A DNA stretch of 5,906 nucleotides from the NCBI GenBank assembly GCA_019307645.1, contig JAFDJF010000186.1, positions 1-5,906 of the forward strand. Direction: 5' to 3'. A program made the translations under genes and the position numbers. Below are positions 5,397 to 5,906 of the stretch, one piece after another. The notes under the pieces are model-generated. The model was not told the origin of the DNA. It saw only the letters and a program-made list of their open reading frames with translations, and made no database searches. The first letter of the stretch is position 1, and the number at the start of each line of letters is the position of its first letter. The DNA comes from Deltaproteobacteria bacterium (GTDB lineage: Bacteria; Desulfobacterota; DSM-4660; Desulfatiglandales; Desulfatiglandaceae).

Positions 5397-5526
5397 AAAA
5401 GGCCCTGTCAAGAATAAATGTACTTTATCCTCTGCTCCCTCCTCAATTAGCAGAGCACCCATAAAAAGGCCACACTGGAATAGCATTCATTTAAATTGAC
5501 AGCTATGGCGCCCATGCGGCCTTTTT
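5397..5526. repeat. Nested long stem-loop (candidate bidirectional terminator or small palindromic element)
   Basis: AAAAGGCC (5397-5404) and CTGTCAA (5405-5411) on the left are complementary to GGCCTTTT (5518-5525) and TTGACAG (5496-5502) on the right; the right side carries a 15-nt insertion between the two blocks. TAAATG (5415-5420) also pairs with CATTTA (5488-5493). Inside, CTCTGCT (5430-5436) pairs perfectly with AGCAGAG (5449-5455). A second AAAAAGGCC at 5463-5471 could compete for pairing with GGCCTTTTT (5518-5526). The T-run at 5522-5526 on the plus strand, and the A-run at 5463-5467 (a T-run on the minus strand), suit termination from both sides. Loops are long, so terminator function is tentative. 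Confidence 0.4.
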
Positions 5527-5706
5527 CCAATCATTCATCATACGTTGTTAATACTATCCTCTCCTCTTTAGTCGGCTTCGCTGGTAATCCTATTTGATAT
5601 ATAAACTTAGGCTTTCAGAGAACAGCCATGCGGATTCATTGTCCAAAGTTCATCAATCATCTATGTTGGAGTCAATAAATTTCCTTGATCCGATTTTCAG
5701 ATACTT

Positions 5707-5727
5707 GAAACCTGGAACCTGACACCT
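5707..5727. repeat. Imperfect heptamer tandem repeat (three units)
   Basis: GAAACCT, GGAACCT and GACACCT follow each other directly and differ by one or two bases. Read on the minus strand this is AGGTGTC-AGGTTCC-AGGTTTC. Similar tracts are, from memory, frequent between genes in some deltaproteobacterial genomes, but that was not checked. Confidence 0.5.
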
Positions 5728-5729
5728 TT

Positions 5730-5754
5730 CCAGTTGAGTATATTCGCTCAATGG
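5730..5754. repeat. Hairpin downstream of the partial minus-strand gene
   Basis: CCA-G-TTGAG at 5730-5738 pairs with CTCAATGG at 5747-5754, giving eight pairs with one bulged G and an 8-nt loop. It lies about 20 bp beyond the stop of the minus-strand gene, after a C-rich run on that strand. No T-run follows, so an intrinsic terminator is not well supported. Confidence 0.3.
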
Positions 5755-5774
5755 GGAGGGGGGGATAATTTCCT

Positions 5775-5906
5775 TTACACAACCGTCTCCAGCCTCTCAG
5801 CCAACCGCTTGGCAAGGGATACAACGGTCCATGTGGGTGGTCTGCCCGGGGCTTCGGGCATGACACTGGTGTCGCAACAATAAAGGTTTTTGATCTCTGT
5901 TTCAAG
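5775..5906 (-). CDS. C-terminal end of a GMC-type FAD oxidoreductase (5' part outside window)
   Basis: Reading the minus strand from the window end, an open frame of 43 residues runs to a TAA at 5777-5775. It has no internal start requirement because the gene continues beyond the right edge. The fragment reads NLYCCDTSVMPEAPGRPP (residues 7-24), then TWTVVSLAKRLAERL. This closely follows the C-terminal signature of glucose-methanol-choline (GMC) flavin oxidoreductases: a LY..D.S..P segment, then a short loop, T, and an alanine-rich helix with RLA. In typical GMC proteins the loop carries Asn-Pro, whose Asn pairs with the catalytic His; here it reads Arg-Pro-Pro, so the second catalytic residue is not the usual one, a variation that may be subfamily-specific. 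The catalytic His region lies outside the window. The gene converges on the FAD oxidoreductase at 3911-5347, so they are not in the same operon. A related FAD oxidoreductase family with a similar tail is the main alternative. Confidence 0.7.
   Translation of the reverse strand, partial: LETEIKNLYCCDTSVMPEAPGRPPTWTVVSLAKRLAERLETVV

Larger units (their letters stand above)
5348..5774. other. Convergent intergenic region
   Basis: This 427-bp AT-rich gap separates two converging genes. It contains a nested stem-loop at 5397-5526 that may terminate transcription, an imperfect heptamer repeat at 5707-5727 and a hairpin at 5730-5754. No gene with a plausible start and ribosome binding site was found. 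The stretch from about 5530 to 5700 shows nothing recognisable. Confidence 0.65.

Noticed and set aside
5672..5905. 77-residue minus-strand frame at the right edge
   Set aside because: A different frame of the same strand gives a clear GMC-like C-terminus ending at 5775. This frame is a shadow extended through non-coding repeats.
1..5906. CRISPR array, tRNA, rRNA or riboswitch
   Set aside because: No regularly spaced repeats, no cloverleaf-like sequence with the conserved T-loop, and no recognisable THI-box or other aptamer were seen, although a ThDP enzyme is encoded.

Overview
The window looks like a bacterial chromosomal segment, most plausibly from an anaerobic Desulfobacterota (deltaproteobacterial) lineage. 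That placement is inference, from the flavour of the proteins and of the intergenic palindromic repeats; there is no rRNA or other marker gene. Ribosome binding sites are strong, close to the AGGAGGTGA consensus. Base composition is uneven: the edges and the long intergenic gaps are AT-rich, while the central dehydrogenase genes are clearly GC-richer.

Layout. (1) 1-324, plus strand: the C-terminal part of a small hypothetical protein cut by the left edge. (2) 325-677: a long intergenic gap with a near-perfect hairpin, copy 1 of a palindromic MITE/REP-like element, a second hairpin and a weak candidate promoter. (3) 678-3460: a tight three-gene plus-strand operon. It encodes a classical short-chain dehydrogenase/reductase (SDR), then the alpha and beta subunits of a thiamine-diphosphate (ThDP) E1 of the 2-oxoacid/acetoin dehydrogenase family; the two E1 genes overlap by 4 nt (ATGA). 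(4) 3461-3910: a 450-bp gap holding a GC-rich stretch with no convincing gene and copy 2 of the same palindromic element. (5) 3911-5347, plus strand: a CrtI/amine-oxidase-like FAD oxidoreductase. (6) 5348-5774: an AT-rich convergent gap with a nested long stem-loop and a short heptamer repeat. (7) 5775-5906, minus strand: the C-terminal end of a protein resembling GMC-family flavin oxidoreductases, cut by the right edge.

How the genes may work together. The SDR would interconvert a secondary alcohol and a ketone, and the E1 pair would act on an oxoacid or acyloin-type substrate. That is the logic of a butanediol/acetoin pathway, or of another ketone pathway. No E2 acyltransferase or E3 dihydrolipoyl dehydrogenase follows the E1 genes here, and several usually conserved E1 sequence blocks are altered, so the E1 may be an orphan with a non-standard substrate or acceptor. 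The most notable structural feature is that the SDR-E1 operon is bracketed by two direct copies of an approximately 85-bp palindromic element (core 50 of 52 aligned positions identical). Each copy has lost about five bases from the opposite outer arm.
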